DNA of 53,661 nucleotides. It comes from JANWZL01 sp037445185. GTDB taxonomy: Bacteria > Pseudomonadota > Gammaproteobacteria > Burkholderiales > Thiobacillaceae. The translations under genes and the position numbers were made by a program. Shown here one piece after another: positions 39,958-49,380 of the stretch. The notes below the pieces were generated by a model, which saw only the letters and a list, made by a program, of their open reading frames with translations, was not told where the DNA came from and made no database searches. Location of the stretch: contig JBBIKZ010000004.1 of the NCBI GenBank assembly GCA_037445185.1, positions 1 to 53,661 on the forward strand, given 5' to 3'. How positions within the stretch are numbered: the first letter of the stretch is position 1; each line of letters opens with the position of its first letter.

Positions 39958-41277
39958 CTAGCGCACAACGATGTCGGCGAACGCCTCCCAATAGCCCGGG
40001 AAGGTCTTGTTCACGCACTGGGGGTCGTTGATGCGGATGGGGACGCCGCCCAGACAGACCAGGGAGAAACACATCGCCATGCGATGGTCGTCGTAGGTGG
40101 CGATGCTGGCGTTCGGGGTCAGGCGCGCAGGCGGGGTGATGCGCAGGTCGTCGCTCCCCTCCTCGACCGTGGCGCCCACCTTCCTCAGTTCGGTGGCCAT
40201 GGCGGCGATGCGGTCGGTCTCCTTGACCCGCCAGCTGGCGATGTTGCGCAAATGGGTGGTCCCTTGCGCGAACAGGGCGACCACGGCGAGGGTCATGGCC
40301 GCGTCCGGGATGTGGTTGCAGTCCAGGTCCAGGGCCGCGAGCCGTCCCGCCTCGGGCGCCGTCGCCTCGATCCAGTCCTCGCCCATGGCGATGCGCGCCC
40401 CCATCGCCGCCAGGGCGTCGGCGAACCGCACGTCGCCCTGGATGCTGCCCCGCCCCGCCCCTTCGACCCGGACCGGGCCGCCGCCAATGACCCCGGCGGC
40501 CAGAAAATAGGAGGCGGAGGAGGCATCCCCCTCGACGCGGATGCGTCCGGGGCTCACGTAGGTGGCCGCAGGCACGGTGAACGATGCCCAGTCCTGCCGC
40601 TCGACCTCGACGCCGTAGCGACGCATGAGGTTCAAGGTGATCTCCACATAGGGCTTGGAGATGAGCTCGCCATCCACCCGCACGCTCACGGGTCGGTCGA
40701 GCAGGGGCGCCGAGAGGAGCAGGCCGGTGAGATACTGGCTGGAGACATTGCCTCTGACGGTCACCGTCAGGGTCTGCCGGGCGCCCGCCCCCAGGCCGGG
40801 GAGCGTGGGCGGGGAGACCTCCAGGGGTGGGAAACCCGGATTGCCGAGATAACGGATCTGCGCACCCAGTTGTCGCAGGGCATCGACTAGGTCGCCGATG
40901 GGGCGCTCGTGCATGCGCGGCACGCCGGTCAGGGTGTAATGGCCGCCGGCGAGCGCGGTGGCGGCGGTCAGACTGCGAAAGGCGGTGCCGGCATTGCCGA
41001 GGAAGAGCTCGGCCCGCTTGACCGGAAACGGCCCGCCCACCCCCTCGACCCGATAATCGTCGCTACCCGCATGACGGCTCCATCGCACCCCCAGCTGGCC
41101 GAGGGCTTGCAGCATCACCCGGGTGTCGTCAGATTCGAGCAGGGCCTCGACCTCGGTCACCCCCCTAGCCAGGGCGGACAGCAGCAGGATGCGGTTGGAG
41201 ATGCTCTTGGAACCGGGCAGACGCACACGGCCACGCGCCCCATGGGCAGGCGGCAGATCGAGATGTTCCGTATTCAT
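39958..41277 (-). CDS. aroA: 3-phosphoshikimate 1-carboxyvinyltransferase (EPSP synthase)
   Basis: AroA makes EPSP in the shikimate pathway. The 439-residue protein has the LPGSKSISNRILLL motif near residues 22-35, LFLGNAGTAFRSLTAA in the glyphosate-site region (class I-like wording), RPIGDLVDALRQLG and C-terminal YDDHRMAMCFS. The ATG at 41277 overlaps the tyrA stop in ATGA, so the 61-residue upstream extension of the frame is not part of the gene. Confidence 0.97.
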   Translation of the reverse strand: MNTEHLDLPPAHGARGRVRLPGSKSISNRILLLSALARGVTEVEALLESDDTRVMLQALGQLGVRWSRHAGSDDYRVEGVGGPFPVKRAELFLGNAGTAFRSLTAATALAGGHYTLTGVPRMHERPIGDLVDALRQLGAQIRYLGNPGFPPLEVSPPTLPGLGAGARQTLTVTVRGNVSSQYLTGLLLSAPLLDRPVSVRVDGELISKPYVEITLNLMRRYGVEVERQDWASFTVPAATYVSPGRIRVEGDASSASYFLAAGVIGGGPVRVEGAGRGSIQGDVRFADALAAMGARIAMGEDWIEATAPEAGRLAALDLDCNHIPDAAMTLAVVALFAQGTTHLRNIASWRVKETDRIAAMATELRKVGATVEEGSDDLRITPPARLTPNASIATYDDHRMAMCFSLVCLGGVPIRINDPQCVNKTFPGYWEAFADIVVR

Positions 41278-42152
41278 GAGCCGATCCTCGCTTTGCCTTG
41301 GGCCCACTGCTGCCGGGCATGGCTCGCCCGGCTCAGCGCCTCCATCAGGGCCGCGCCGTCGCCATTCGCGACCAGGTCGCGGATGCGGGTGAGCCGGTCG
41401 ATGTAGGCATCGAGCTCGGCCACCAGGGCCTCGCGATTGGCCAGGGCGACATCCCGCCACATCTCGGGATGACTGCCGGCGATGCGGGTGAAATCGCGGA
41501 AACCGGAGCCGGCGTGACGAAAGAACTGCTGACTGTTCTGCCGCCCGGCCAGCTCATCCATCAGGGCGAATGCGGCCAGGTGGGGCAGGTGGCTGACGGC
41601 GGCGAAGACCCGGTCGTGTTCCTCGGCGGACATGCACGCCACGTGCGCGCCGCAGCCCTGCCACATGGCCTGCACGCGCGCCAGGGCCAGGGCGTTGTTC
41701 TCGGGCAGGGGGGTGAGGATGACGTCCTTGCCGCGGTATAGATCGGCATGCGCGGCCTGCACCCCGCTCATCTCCGCCCCGGCGATGGGGTGGCCGGGCA
41801 CGAACCGCTCGAGGTGTCCAGCCAGCAGCGTGCGCGCAGCCGCCACCACGTCCTGCTTGGTGCTGCCCACATCGGTCAGCACGGCCGCATCCTCCAGGTG
41901 GGGGGCGATCTGGCCCATGACCGCCGGCATGCCGCCCACCGGCATGGCCAGCACGATCATGTCGGCACCCTCCACGGCCATGGCGGGGGTGTCGGCGATC
42001 GCATCGATCACGCCGGTCTGGCGGGCCCGCTCGAGGTTGTCGCGCCCCCGCCCGGCGCCGACCACGGTTTCCACCAGGCCCGTGCGCTTGAGCGCCAGGG
42101 CGAGCGAGCCGCCCATGAGGCCGACGCCGAGGATGGCCAGTCTGCGGATCAC
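41274..42152 (-). CDS. tyrA: prephenate dehydrogenase
   Basis: TyrA oxidises prephenate to 4-hydroxyphenylpyruvate for tyrosine. The NAD motif LGVGLMGGSLALAL is at residues 8-21. TDVGSTKQDV and PGHPIAGAEMSG hold the active-site histidine region, and HAGSGFRDFTRIAGS is conserved. There is no fused chorismate mutase. It has 292 residues and four-base overlaps with hisC and aroA. Confidence 0.95.
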   Translation of the reverse strand: MIRRLAILGVGLMGGSLALALKRTGLVETVVGAGRGRDNLERARQTGVIDAIADTPAMAVEGADMIVLAMPVGGMPAVMGQIAPHLEDAAVLTDVGSTKQDVVAAARTLLAGHLERFVPGHPIAGAEMSGVQAAHADLYRGKDVILTPLPENNALALARVQAMWQGCGAHVACMSAEEHDRVFAAVSHLPHLAAFALMDELAGRQNSQQFFRHAGSGFRDFTRIAGSHPEMWRDVALANREALVAELDAYIDRLTRIRDLVANGDGAALMEALSRASHARQQWAQGKARIGS

Positions 42153-43255
42153 GCTGCGCAGACCTCGGCCAGAGCGGCCAGGAGGCGGGCGTTTTGCGCC
42201 TCGGTGCCGACCGACACCCGCAGGTGTTCCGGCAGGCCGTAATTGCCAACCGGACGCACGATGACCCCCCGCCGCAGCAGTTCCTGATAGACCCGAGCGG
42301 CATCACCGACGCGCACGCAGACGAAGTTGCCCGAGGATGGGATGTAGGCCAGCCCCAGGCGCCGGCAACCCTCGGACAGTTGCGCGCGGCCGGCATCGTT
42401 GAGCCGTTTGCTGGCGGTGAGGAAGCCCTCGTCATCGAGGGCGGCCTCGGCGGCGGCCAGGGCCAGGCTGTTGACATTGAAGGGCTGGCGCAGGCGGTTG
42501 AGGAGCTCGGCCACCTCGGGCCGCGCCAGGGCGTAGCCCACGCGCAGCCCGGCCAGGCCATAGGCCTTGGAAAAGGTCCGGGTGACGATCAGATTGGGGA
42601 ACTCGGCGAGCCAGGCCAGGCTGGGGGCGCGCCGCTCGGGATCGAGGTATTCGACATAGGCCTCGTCCAGCACGACGGCGACCGTAGCGGGGACGCGGCG
42701 CAGGAAGGCATGTAGTTCATCCGCCGCGAGCAGCGTGCCGGTGGGGTTGTTGGGATTGGCGATGAACACGACCCGTGTGTCGGCGCGGATGGCCGCCGCC
42801 ATGGCCGTAAGGTCGTGGCCGTAGGCGCGCGCCGGCACCTCGATGCCGGTCGCCCCGCAGGCCTGGGTGGCCAGGGGATAGACCGCAAAGGCGTGCTGGG
42901 CGTAGACGGCCGAGCTGCCGGGGCCGAGGAAGAGGCGGGCGACGAGCTCCAGCACGTCGTTGGAGCCGTTGCCCAGCACGATCTGTGCCATGTCCACCCC
43001 GAGGCGACGCGACAGCGCCGTCTTGAGCGCAAAGCCGTTGCCGTCCGGATAGAGGTGGATGTCGGCGATCGAACGCTCGAGGGCGGCGCGCGCCAGCGGG
43101 CTCATACCGAGCGGGTTTTCGTTCGAGGCGAGCTTGACGATGTCGCCCGGCGCCAGACCCATCTCCCGCGCCAGCTCGGTGATGGGTTTGCCCGGCTGAT
43201 AGGGGTCGATGGCGCGGATGTGGTCGGCGACCTGGTCGATCAGGGTCATGTTCAT
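42149..43255 (-). CDS. hisC: histidinol-phosphate aminotransferase
   Basis: This PLP aminotransferase works in histidine synthesis and, in this aromatic operon, probably also transaminates phenylpyruvate-type acids. It has KLASNENPLGMSP near residue 40, ANPNNPTGT, LDEAYVEY and the PLP lysine in TRTFSKAYGLAGLRVGY. The ATG at 43255 overlaps the pheA stop. With 368 residues it fits HisC2, the broad-specificity form found next to pheA and tyrA. Confidence 0.94.
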   Translation of the reverse strand: MNMTLIDQVADHIRAIDPYQPGKPITELAREMGLAPGDIVKLASNENPLGMSPLARAALERSIADIHLYPDGNGFALKTALSRRLGVDMAQIVLGNGSNDVLELVARLFLGPGSSAVYAQHAFAVYPLATQACGATGIEVPARAYGHDLTAMAAAIRADTRVVFIANPNNPTGTLLAADELHAFLRRVPATVAVVLDEAYVEYLDPERRAPSLAWLAEFPNLIVTRTFSKAYGLAGLRVGYALARPEVAELLNRLRQPFNVNSLALAAAEAALDDEGFLTASKRLNDAGRAQLSEGCRRLGLAYIPSSGNFVCVRVGDAARVYQELLRRGVIVRPVGNYGLPEHLRVSVGTEAQNARLLAALAEVCAA

Positions 43256-44334
43256 GGGGTGGCCAGGGGATAGGAGCCCAGGACCTTGAGCAGGGTGGTA
43301 TGGGGTTCGACGGCGGCCAGGGTGTCCTGGACCACAGGATCGTTGCGGTGGCCTTCGATGTCGATGAAGAAGACATATTCCCACAGGCCGTTGCGCACCG
43401 GCCGCGACTCCAGCTTGGTCAGGCTGATGCCGTTGCGGGCGAAGGGAGTGAGCAGCTCGAGCAGGGTGCCGGGCTTGTTCTTGGTCGACATGACGAGCGA
43501 AGTCTTGTCCCGACCCGAAGGGGCGGCATCTTCCTGGCCAAGGACCAGGAAGCGGGTGGTGTTGTTGGGATCGTCCTCGATGTCGCGGGCGACGATGGCG
43601 AGCCCGTAGCGCTCGGCGGCGAGCTCACCGGCGACCGCGGCGGCAGCCGGGTCCTCGGCGGCCATGCGCGCCGCCTCGCCGTTGCTGGTCACCCGGATGC
43701 GGGAGGCCTGCGGCAGGTTCTGGTTGAGCCACTCGTGGCACTGGGCGAGCGACTGCGCATGCGAGTACACCACCTGGATGCCGGCGAGCTCCGCCCCCAC
43801 CGCAACCGCATCCGCGCGCCGCATCAAATGCTGCCGCACACGCAGCACGATCTCGCCGCAGATCTTGAGGGGGCTGGTCAGCAGCAGGTCCAGGGTCCGG
43901 TTGACGGCGCCCTCGGTGGAGTTTTCCACCGGCACGACACCGAATTGGGCCTCGCCGCGCGCCACGGCATGGAACACCTCGTCGATCGAGCTCTTGGGCA
44001 GTCCGTCAACGGCGTGACCGAACTGCTTGATCGCCGCCGCCTCGGAGAAGGTGCCGGCCGGGCCGAGGTAGGCCACGCTCAGCGGTTGTTCCAGGTCGCG
44101 GCAGGCCGACATGATCTCGCGGAACAGCCGCTCGACCGCCTCTGCCGACAGCGGTCCGGCGTTCGCCGCCTTGAGCCGCCGCACGACCTGCGCCTCGCGC
44201 TCCGGCCGGTAGACATTGCCGTTCTTGAGATGACCGATCGCCTGGGCCAGGCGCGCCCGCTCATTGAGCAGCGCCAGGATGCGATCGTCCAGGGTGTCGA
44301 TCTCCTGCCGCAAGCGGCCGAGCGCCTCGCTCAT
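43252..44334 (-). CDS. pheA: bifunctional chorismate mutase / prephenate dehydratase
   Basis: PheA makes prephenate from chorismate and dehydrates it to phenylpyruvate. An AroQ-type chorismate mutase covers residues 1-85 (LRQEIDTLDDRILALLNERA), the dehydratase domain residues 90-270 (YLGPAGTFSEAAA and DDPNNTTRFLVLG with the TRF motif) and a C-terminal ACT domain near residues 280-355 with TKLESRP, the phenylalanine-binding motif. Feedback inhibition by phenylalanine is therefore likely. It starts seven bases after serA. Confidence 0.97.
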   Translation of the reverse strand: MSEALGRLRQEIDTLDDRILALLNERARLAQAIGHLKNGNVYRPEREAQVVRRLKAANAGPLSAEAVERLFREIMSACRDLEQPLSVAYLGPAGTFSEAAAIKQFGHAVDGLPKSSIDEVFHAVARGEAQFGVVPVENSTEGAVNRTLDLLLTSPLKICGEIVLRVRQHLMRRADAVAVGAELAGIQVVYSHAQSLAQCHEWLNQNLPQASRIRVTSNGEAARMAAEDPAAAAVAGELAAERYGLAIVARDIEDDPNNTTRFLVLGQEDAAPSGRDKTSLVMSTKNKPGTLLELLTPFARNGISLTKLESRPVRNGLWEYVFFIDIEGHRNDPVVQDTLAAVEPHTTLLKVLGSYPLATP

Positions 44335-44341
44335 TTGCCGA

Positions 44342-45523
44342 TCAGGCCTCCACGGGCAGGTAGCGCACCCGCAACACGCCCGCGATGCCGCCGATCCGCT
44401 CCAGCACCCCGGCCGGCACGGCGCTGTCCACGTCCACCAGGGTGTAGGCCATGTCCCCCTTGGACTTGTTGACCATGTTGTGGATGTTCAGCCCCGCCTC
44501 GGCCAGCGCGGTGGAGATCTGTCCCACCATGTTGGGCACGTTGGCATTGGCGATGCCGAGCCGATAGGCCGACTCGCGCGGCATGGCCACGTTGGGGAAG
44601 TTCACGGCGTTGAGGATGTTGCCGTTTTCCAGGTAGTCGGAGACCTGCTCGGCGACCATGACGGCGCAGTTCTCCTCCGCCTCCTCCGTGCTCGCGCCCA
44701 GGTGCGGCAGGCAGACGACGTTCTTGCGACCTTTGAGGGCATTGGCGGGAAAGTCGCAGACATAGGCGTGCAGCTTGCCGTCCTCGAGACCGGCGAGCAC
44801 GGCGGCGTTGTCCACCACGCCCTCGCGCGCGAAGTTGAGCAGGACCACCCCGCCCCGCATGAGGGCGACCCGCTGGGTGTTGATCAGGTTGCGGGTGGCA
44901 TCGACGAGGGGGACGTGCAGGGTGACGAAGTCGGCCTCCCTGATCAGTTCCTCCACCGTCTCGGCCTTGCGCACCTGGGACGGCAGCTTCCAGGCCGCCT
45001 CCACGGTGATGCCGGGATCGAAGCCGATCACGTTCATGCCGAGCTTGATGGCGGCGTCCGCCACCAGGGAGCCGATGGCGCCCAGGCCGATGATGCCCAG
45101 GGTCCGACCCGGCAGCTCGCGGCCGACGAAGTGCTTCTTGCCCGCCTCGGTCTTCTTGTGCAGTTCCTCGTCCGTGCCCGTGAGCCCCTCGACGAAGGCC
45201 ATGGCCGCGCCGAGGTTGCGCGCACCGATCAACATGCCGGCGATGACCAGTTCCTTGACCGCATTGGCGTTCGCGCCGGGGGCGTTGAAGACGGGCACAC
45301 CCCGCTCGCTCATCATTTTCACCGGGATATTGTTGGTCCCCGCACCGGCGCGCCCGATGGCCTGCACGCTGGGGGGGATCTCCATCGCGTGCATGTTGTG
45401 GGAACGCACCAGGATGGCGTCCGGGTTGTCGACCGCGTCGCCGACCGTGTAATGGCCCGGCAGGCGCGCCAATCCCTTGGCCGAGATCTTGTTCAAGGTC
45501 TGGATCTTGAAGGACTTAGCCAT
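44342..45523 (-). CDS. serA: D-3-phosphoglycerate dehydrogenase
   Basis: SerA oxidises 3-phosphoglycerate in serine synthesis. It has the substrate region VRSHNMHAMEIP, GRAGAGTNNIPV, the NAD motif GIIGLGAIGSLVADAA, and the HLGASTEEAEENCA catalytic histidine region. The C-terminal 75 residues form an ACT domain with NMVNKSKGDMAYTLVDVD. At 393 residues it is the short type without the extra substrate-binding domain. Its start overlaps the end of serC by eight bases. Confidence 0.96.
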   Translation of the reverse strand: MAKSFKIQTLNKISAKGLARLPGHYTVGDAVDNPDAILVRSHNMHAMEIPPSVQAIGRAGAGTNNIPVKMMSERGVPVFNAPGANANAVKELVIAGMLIGARNLGAAMAFVEGLTGTDEELHKKTEAGKKHFVGRELPGRTLGIIGLGAIGSLVADAAIKLGMNVIGFDPGITVEAAWKLPSQVRKAETVEELIREADFVTLHVPLVDATRNLINTQRVALMRGGVVLLNFAREGVVDNAAVLAGLEDGKLHAYVCDFPANALKGRKNVVCLPHLGASTEEAEENCAVMVAEQVSDYLENGNILNAVNFPNVAMPRESAYRLGIANANVPNMVGQISTALAEAGLNIHNMVNKSKGDMAYTLVDVDSAVPAGVLERIGGIAGVLRVRYLPVEA

Positions 45524-46598
45524 GGGTCTTCTCGAACTCTTTCATGTACTCCACCAGGGCCTGCACCCCTTCGATGGGCATGGCGTTGTAGATGGAGGCA
45601 CGCATGCCGCCCACCGAACGATGGCCCTTCAGTTGCAGCAGGCCGCGCGACTTCGCCCCCTTGAGGAATTCCTCGTCCAGGGCGGCGTCTCTCAGGGTGA
45701 ACGGGACGTTCATGCGCGAGCGGTTCTCCGGCGCCACCGGCGAGTTGTAGAAATCCGTGCTGTCCAGGTAGTCGTAGAGCAGCTTGGCCTTGGCGATATT
45801 GGTGCGTTCCATCGCCTCGAGCCCGCCCTTGTCCTTCAGCCACTTGAACACCAGGCCGGCGATGTAGATGCCATAGGTGGGCGGCGTGTTGTACATGGAG
45901 TCGTTGTCGGCGTGGACCTTGTAGTCGAACATGGTCGGCGTGCCCGGCAGCGTCTGACCGAGCAGGTCCTCGCGCACGATCACCACCGTCACCCCGGCGG
46001 GGCCGATGTTCTTCTGCGCCCCGGCATAAATCAGGCCGTATTTCGACACATCCATCGGGCGCGACAGGATGGTGGACGACATGTCGGCCACCAGCGGCAC
46101 GTCGCCCGTCTCCGGCGTCCAGAAGATCTCCACCCCGCCGATGGTCTCGTTGGGGGTGTAGTGGACGTAAGCGGCATTGGGGTCGAGTCGCCAGTGTTCC
46201 TGCGTCGGGGCATAGGTGAAATTGCGATCCTCGCTGCTGGCCACCACGTTGACCGTGCAGTATTTCCTGGCTTCCTTGATCGCCTTCTTCGACCACTCGC
46301 CGGTGTTGAGGTAATCGGCGCTACCCTTGCCGCGCAGCAGGTTCATGGGGACCATGGCGAACTGGCTGGACGCGCCCCCCTGCAGGAACAGCACCTTGTA
46401 ATGATCGGGGATGGCCATCAGTTCGCGCAGGTCGCTCTCAGCCTGGGCCTGTATGCCCATGTATTCCTTGCCGCGATGCGACATCTCCATGACGGACATG
46501 CCGCAGCCGCGCCAGTTGACCAGCTCCTCCCCGGCCTGCTCGAGTGCTTCCCGCGGCAATACCGCGGGTCCGGCGCTGAAGTTGTAGATGCGCTCCAT
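45516..46598 (-). CDS. serC: phosphoserine aminotransferase
   Basis: SerC transaminates 3-phosphohydroxypyruvate to phosphoserine, and also acts in pyridoxal phosphate synthesis. It begins MERIYNFSAGPAVLP; the substrate loop LQGGASSQFAMVPMNLL and PLP lysine in YAGAQKNIGPAG are clear. The ATG at 46598 matches the family start with GGAAG upstream. It heads the long amino-acid and ribosome operon that runs to ihfB. Confidence 0.97.
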   Translation of the reverse strand: MERIYNFSAGPAVLPREALEQAGEELVNWRGCGMSVMEMSHRGKEYMGIQAQAESDLRELMAIPDHYKVLFLQGGASSQFAMVPMNLLRGKGSADYLNTGEWSKKAIKEARKYCTVNVVASSEDRNFTYAPTQEHWRLDPNAAYVHYTPNETIGGVEIFWTPETGDVPLVADMSSTILSRPMDVSKYGLIYAGAQKNIGPAGVTVVIVREDLLGQTLPGTPTMFDYKVHADNDSMYNTPPTYGIYIAGLVFKWLKDKGGLEAMERTNIAKAKLLYDYLDSTDFYNSPVAPENRSRMNVPFTLRDAALDEEFLKGAKSRGLLQLKGHRSVGGMRASIYNAMPIEGVQALVEYMKEFEKTHG

Positions 46599-46645
46599 GA
46601 TATGGGTCTTCCTAGGTTGTTGAGGGTGGACGTCGACGGTTGGGC

Positions 46646-46663
46646 GCGGGGACCGGTCCCCGC
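46646..46663 (-). promoter_or_regulatory. perfect palindrome in the serC leader
   Basis: GCGGGGACC is followed directly by its reverse complement GGTCCCCGC. The site lies about 50 bases before serC and some 40 after the candidate -10 box, so it would form a hairpin in the leader or serve as a dimer binding site. No T-run follows on the minus strand, so it is not a terminator. Confidence 0.45.
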
Positions 46664-46711
46664 CCTCGTCTTCGGTGCCGGTCGCATGCCGCGGCGCGTG
46701 CCGAAACCCGG

Positions 46712-46717
46712 ATTGTA
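46712..46717 (-). promoter_or_regulatory. candidate -10 box for the serC operon
   Basis: TACAAT on the minus strand (five of six consensus) lies in the 205-base gap between ubiB and serC. It predicts a leader of about 107 bases that includes the palindrome at 46646-46663. The -35 region is poor, so an activator or an alternative start is possible. Confidence 0.4.
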
Positions 46718-46803
46718 ACCAATCGTAGGCAGGACTTGGCCAGCCTCGGCGATGCCGGCCCATGGACGCCCAACCAGGGCCGCGGCTCGCCCCCGACGCC
46801 GGA

Positions 46804-48501
46804 TCAATCCCTGTCCGAACGCCAGATGGAAAAAAGGATCCAGAGGCTGTTGAAGAAGGCGATGAGAAAGCCGAGCAGGCCGAACAGGGGCAGGCCGAAC
46901 AGGGTGGGTCCGCCCTCCACCGTCATGATGATGCTGGACCCCACCACCAGCGAGGCGGTGAGCACCCCCATGGTGAGGCGGTTGGAGGCCTTGTCGAGCT
47001 GATGGCCGAAGTGGTCCAGGCGCTTCAGGTCCAGGTCGATGCGCAGGCTGCCGCGCCGGGCAAGCCTGAACAGGTGCGCCAGGTCGCGCGGCAGGCCGAG
47101 CACCACCTCCAGCATCTCCCTGAGCCCGTGCCGGGCGCGTTTGGCCATGGCCGCCGGCGTGTAGCGGCTGGCGTAGACCTCACGGATGAAGGGCTCGAGG
47201 TGGTCCATCATGTGGAAGTCCGGCGTCAACTGGCGCCCGAGTCCTTCGAGGGTGATGAGGGCCTTGAACAGCAGGGTCAGGTCCGCGGGCAGGGTCAGGT
47301 TGTTGTCGCGCATGAGCATGGTGACATCGGCCAGCAGCGGGCCGATCTGCACGTCCTTGAGGGGCAGGTTGTCGTAGCTGAACACCATCTCCGCGATGTC
47401 ATAGGCGAGCCGCTCCTCGTCCACCTCGGACCCCCCCGACCAGGCGAGCAACACGTTGAGCATGCCCTCCTCGTCCTTGAGCACCATGGCGTTCAGGAAA
47501 TCGATGATCTGCTCGCGCCGCCGATCGGTGAGCCGGCCCACCATGCCGAAGTCGATCATGCCGATGACGTTGCCGGGCAGGTAGATGACGTTGCCCGGAT
47601 GCGGGTCGGCATGGAAATAGCCGTGCAGCAGGATCATCTTCAGCACCGCATCCCCGCCCCGTGAGGCGAGCACACCGAGATCCAGACCGGCGGCCTGCAC
47701 GGCAGCCAGATCCGTGCCCGGTATCCCCTGCAGCTCCTCCTGGACGTTGACGGTCTCGGAACAGTATTCCCAGTAGACGCGGGGGATGTGCACCGTCGGG
47801 TCGTCGGCGAAGTTCTGCGCGAAACGCTCGATGTTGCGCGCCTCCTTCACCATGTCCAGCTCGCGCCGCAGCGAACGCTGCAACTGCTGCACGATCTGCG
47901 TCGGGTGATAGCGCCGCGCCTCGGGCATCTCCGACTCCACCAGGCGGGCGAGGTGCCCAAGGATGCGCAGGTCGGCCTCGATCTTGGGCACGATGTCGGG
48001 CCGGCGCACCTTGACCACGACACGGCTGCCATCCTTGAGGACCGCCCGATGCACTTGGGCGATGGAAGCGGCGGCAAAGGCGTCGGCCTCGAACTGGGCG
48101 AAAACCTCGTCCAGGGGGCGGCCCAGGGCCTTCTCGAGCTGGGGGCGGATCTCTGCGAACGGCACCGGCGGGACCCGGCTGTGCAACTGCTCGAACTCGG
48201 CGATCCAGTCCGGCGGAAAGACGTCCACACGGGTGGCCAAAACCTGGCCCAGCTTGACGAAGGTGGGACCCAGCTCCGTGAGGGCCATGCGGATGCGCAC
48301 GGGCAGGTCCAGCGCGGCCACCTCGCTGGTGGTCTGCCAATGCAGCAGCCGGCCGGCGCGCTCCAGCAGGTGGGAGATGCCCAGGATGCGCACCACGTCG
48401 CCCCAGCCATAGTGGATGAGCACCGAGGCGATCTCGTGCAGGCGGGGCAGATCCCGCACCACGGAGAGGGTCTGTCGCAACATGGGGGCAGGGGCGATCA
48501 A
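46804..48501 (-). CDS. ABC1/UbiB family atypical kinase
   Basis: This 565-residue ABC1 kinase-like protein belongs to the UbiB group that supports ubiquinone synthesis. Kinase-like features are the KxGQ motif in FVKLGQVLATR (near residues 81-91), AAASIAQVH replacing the glycine loop, HADPHPGNV and IDFGMVGRL. Two transmembrane helices lie near the C-terminus. UbiB itself usually lies next to ubiE and ubiJ; this copy is instead paired with a helical protein gene, so it may be a paralog with another role. Its ATG overlaps the upstream stop in ATGA. Confidence 0.88.
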   Translation of the reverse strand: MIAPAPMLRQTLSVVRDLPRLHEIASVLIHYGWGDVVRILGISHLLERAGRLLHWQTTSEVAALDLPVRIRMALTELGPTFVKLGQVLATRVDVFPPDWIAEFEQLHSRVPPVPFAEIRPQLEKALGRPLDEVFAQFEADAFAAASIAQVHRAVLKDGSRVVVKVRRPDIVPKIEADLRILGHLARLVESEMPEARRYHPTQIVQQLQRSLRRELDMVKEARNIERFAQNFADDPTVHIPRVYWEYCSETVNVQEELQGIPGTDLAAVQAAGLDLGVLASRGGDAVLKMILLHGYFHADPHPGNVIYLPGNVIGMIDFGMVGRLTDRRREQIIDFLNAMVLKDEEGMLNVLLAWSGGSEVDEERLAYDIAEMVFSYDNLPLKDVQIGPLLADVTMLMRDNNLTLPADLTLLFKALITLEGLGRQLTPDFHMMDHLEPFIREVYASRYTPAAMAKRARHGLREMLEVVLGLPRDLAHLFRLARRGSLRIDLDLKRLDHFGHQLDKASNRLTMGVLTASLVVGSSIIMTVEGGPTLFGLPLFGLLGFLIAFFNSLWILFSIWRSDRD

Positions 48502-49136
48502 CCCTTGCGTGCGTCGAGGGCGTCGGCCAGCCCGCGCAGGATGCCGGAGGTGATCTCGGCCAGCCGCGCGGACGCGGTCCGGGCAGCCTCCCTGGCGTCC
48601 GTGGACGCCCCGCTGGTCGCGCCGCCCAGGCGCGTCTGCAAGACGGCCAGGACGTCGCGCACGCGGCTGCCGGTATCCGTGCCGGTGCGACGCAGATGAT
48701 CGAGTAGGCGCGCCAACTCATCCCGCGCCTCACCCCGGGCGCGCGCCGCGGTCTCCTTGAGGGTGTGCAGGAGGTCGTCCTCCAGCCCCTTCACCGCCTC
48801 GGCGGCCTCCTTCAGATCCTGTTGCGCGAACTGGCGGCCCTGATCCCATGCCTCCTCCAGCGCCATCTGCAGGGCATAGACCGATTGGCCGATGGCCTCG
48901 TCCAGGCCCTGTACAGCCTCCTGCACGGCCTCGCTCGCCACCGCGCCGCGTCGGGAGAGGCCTTCCCCCACGCCCGCCACGGCATCCTCCAGTACGCCCC
49001 GAAGGGCCCTGGGATCGGCATTGCGTCGCAGCACGGCGTCCAGGACCAGGGCGCGCACCCGCTCCCTGAGCGCCCCCCCGCCGGCGCTGAGGTCAGCCAG
49101 CGCAACACGCACATCCTGATTGTTTTCCATGGACAT
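48498..49136 (-). CDS. helical phasin-like protein, DUF6781-type
   Basis: The 212-residue protein is mostly long amphipathic helices with many Ala, Glu, Arg and Leu, and no signal peptide. It resembles phasin-like or apolipoprotein-like proteins, and I connect it, tentatively, with DUF6781, which I recall next to ABC1 kinase genes. AAAGGAG lies six bases before the ATG at 49136. The stop overlaps the kinase start, so the two are co-expressed. The end of MITE copy 2 lies just two bases from the Shine-Dalgarno. Confidence 0.7.
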   Translation of the reverse strand: MSMENNQDVRVALADLSAGGGALRERVRALVLDAVLRRNADPRALRGVLEDAVAGVGEGLSRRGAVASEAVQEAVQGLDEAIGQSVYALQMALEEAWDQGRQFAQQDLKEAAEAVKGLEDDLLHTLKETAARARGEARDELARLLDHLRRTGTDTGSRVRDVLAVLQTRLGGATSGASTDAREAARTASARLAEITSGILRGLADALDARKG

Positions 49137-49152
49137 GGCACACTCCTTTCAA

Positions 49153-49380
49153 CCCAGATTTGCCATTAGGGCACGCGACGATGGCGAGTCGTATGGCGAG
49201 CAGATTTGCGCCGGGCAACGAGCCCATGGTGTCCCTCGAGGGCTAAGCGAACGGGCTTGATACTGCTGCCAGACGGAGGCCCTGGCGCGTGCAGGCCGCG
49301 GTGGCATGGTGATGGGGACAGACTTCACATGCTCCGGGGTGATCTTCGTAGGCACAGGCCGGCCTAATGACAAATCTGGG
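49153..49380 (-). mobile_element. MITE-like element, copy 2
   Basis: This 228-base element is the inverted counterpart of the copy at 26551-26779. Its right end, CCTAATGACAAATCTGGG, is identical to the copy 1 terminus. Its left end, CCCAGATTTGCCATTAGG, has one change. The flanks are TTCAA (49148-49152) and TTCAC (49381-49385), a four-of-five match to a target duplication, consistent with an older insertion. It lies between the divergent phasin-like/ABC1 kinase operon and the nlpC gene, touching the Shine-Dalgarno region of the former. Confidence 0.82.
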
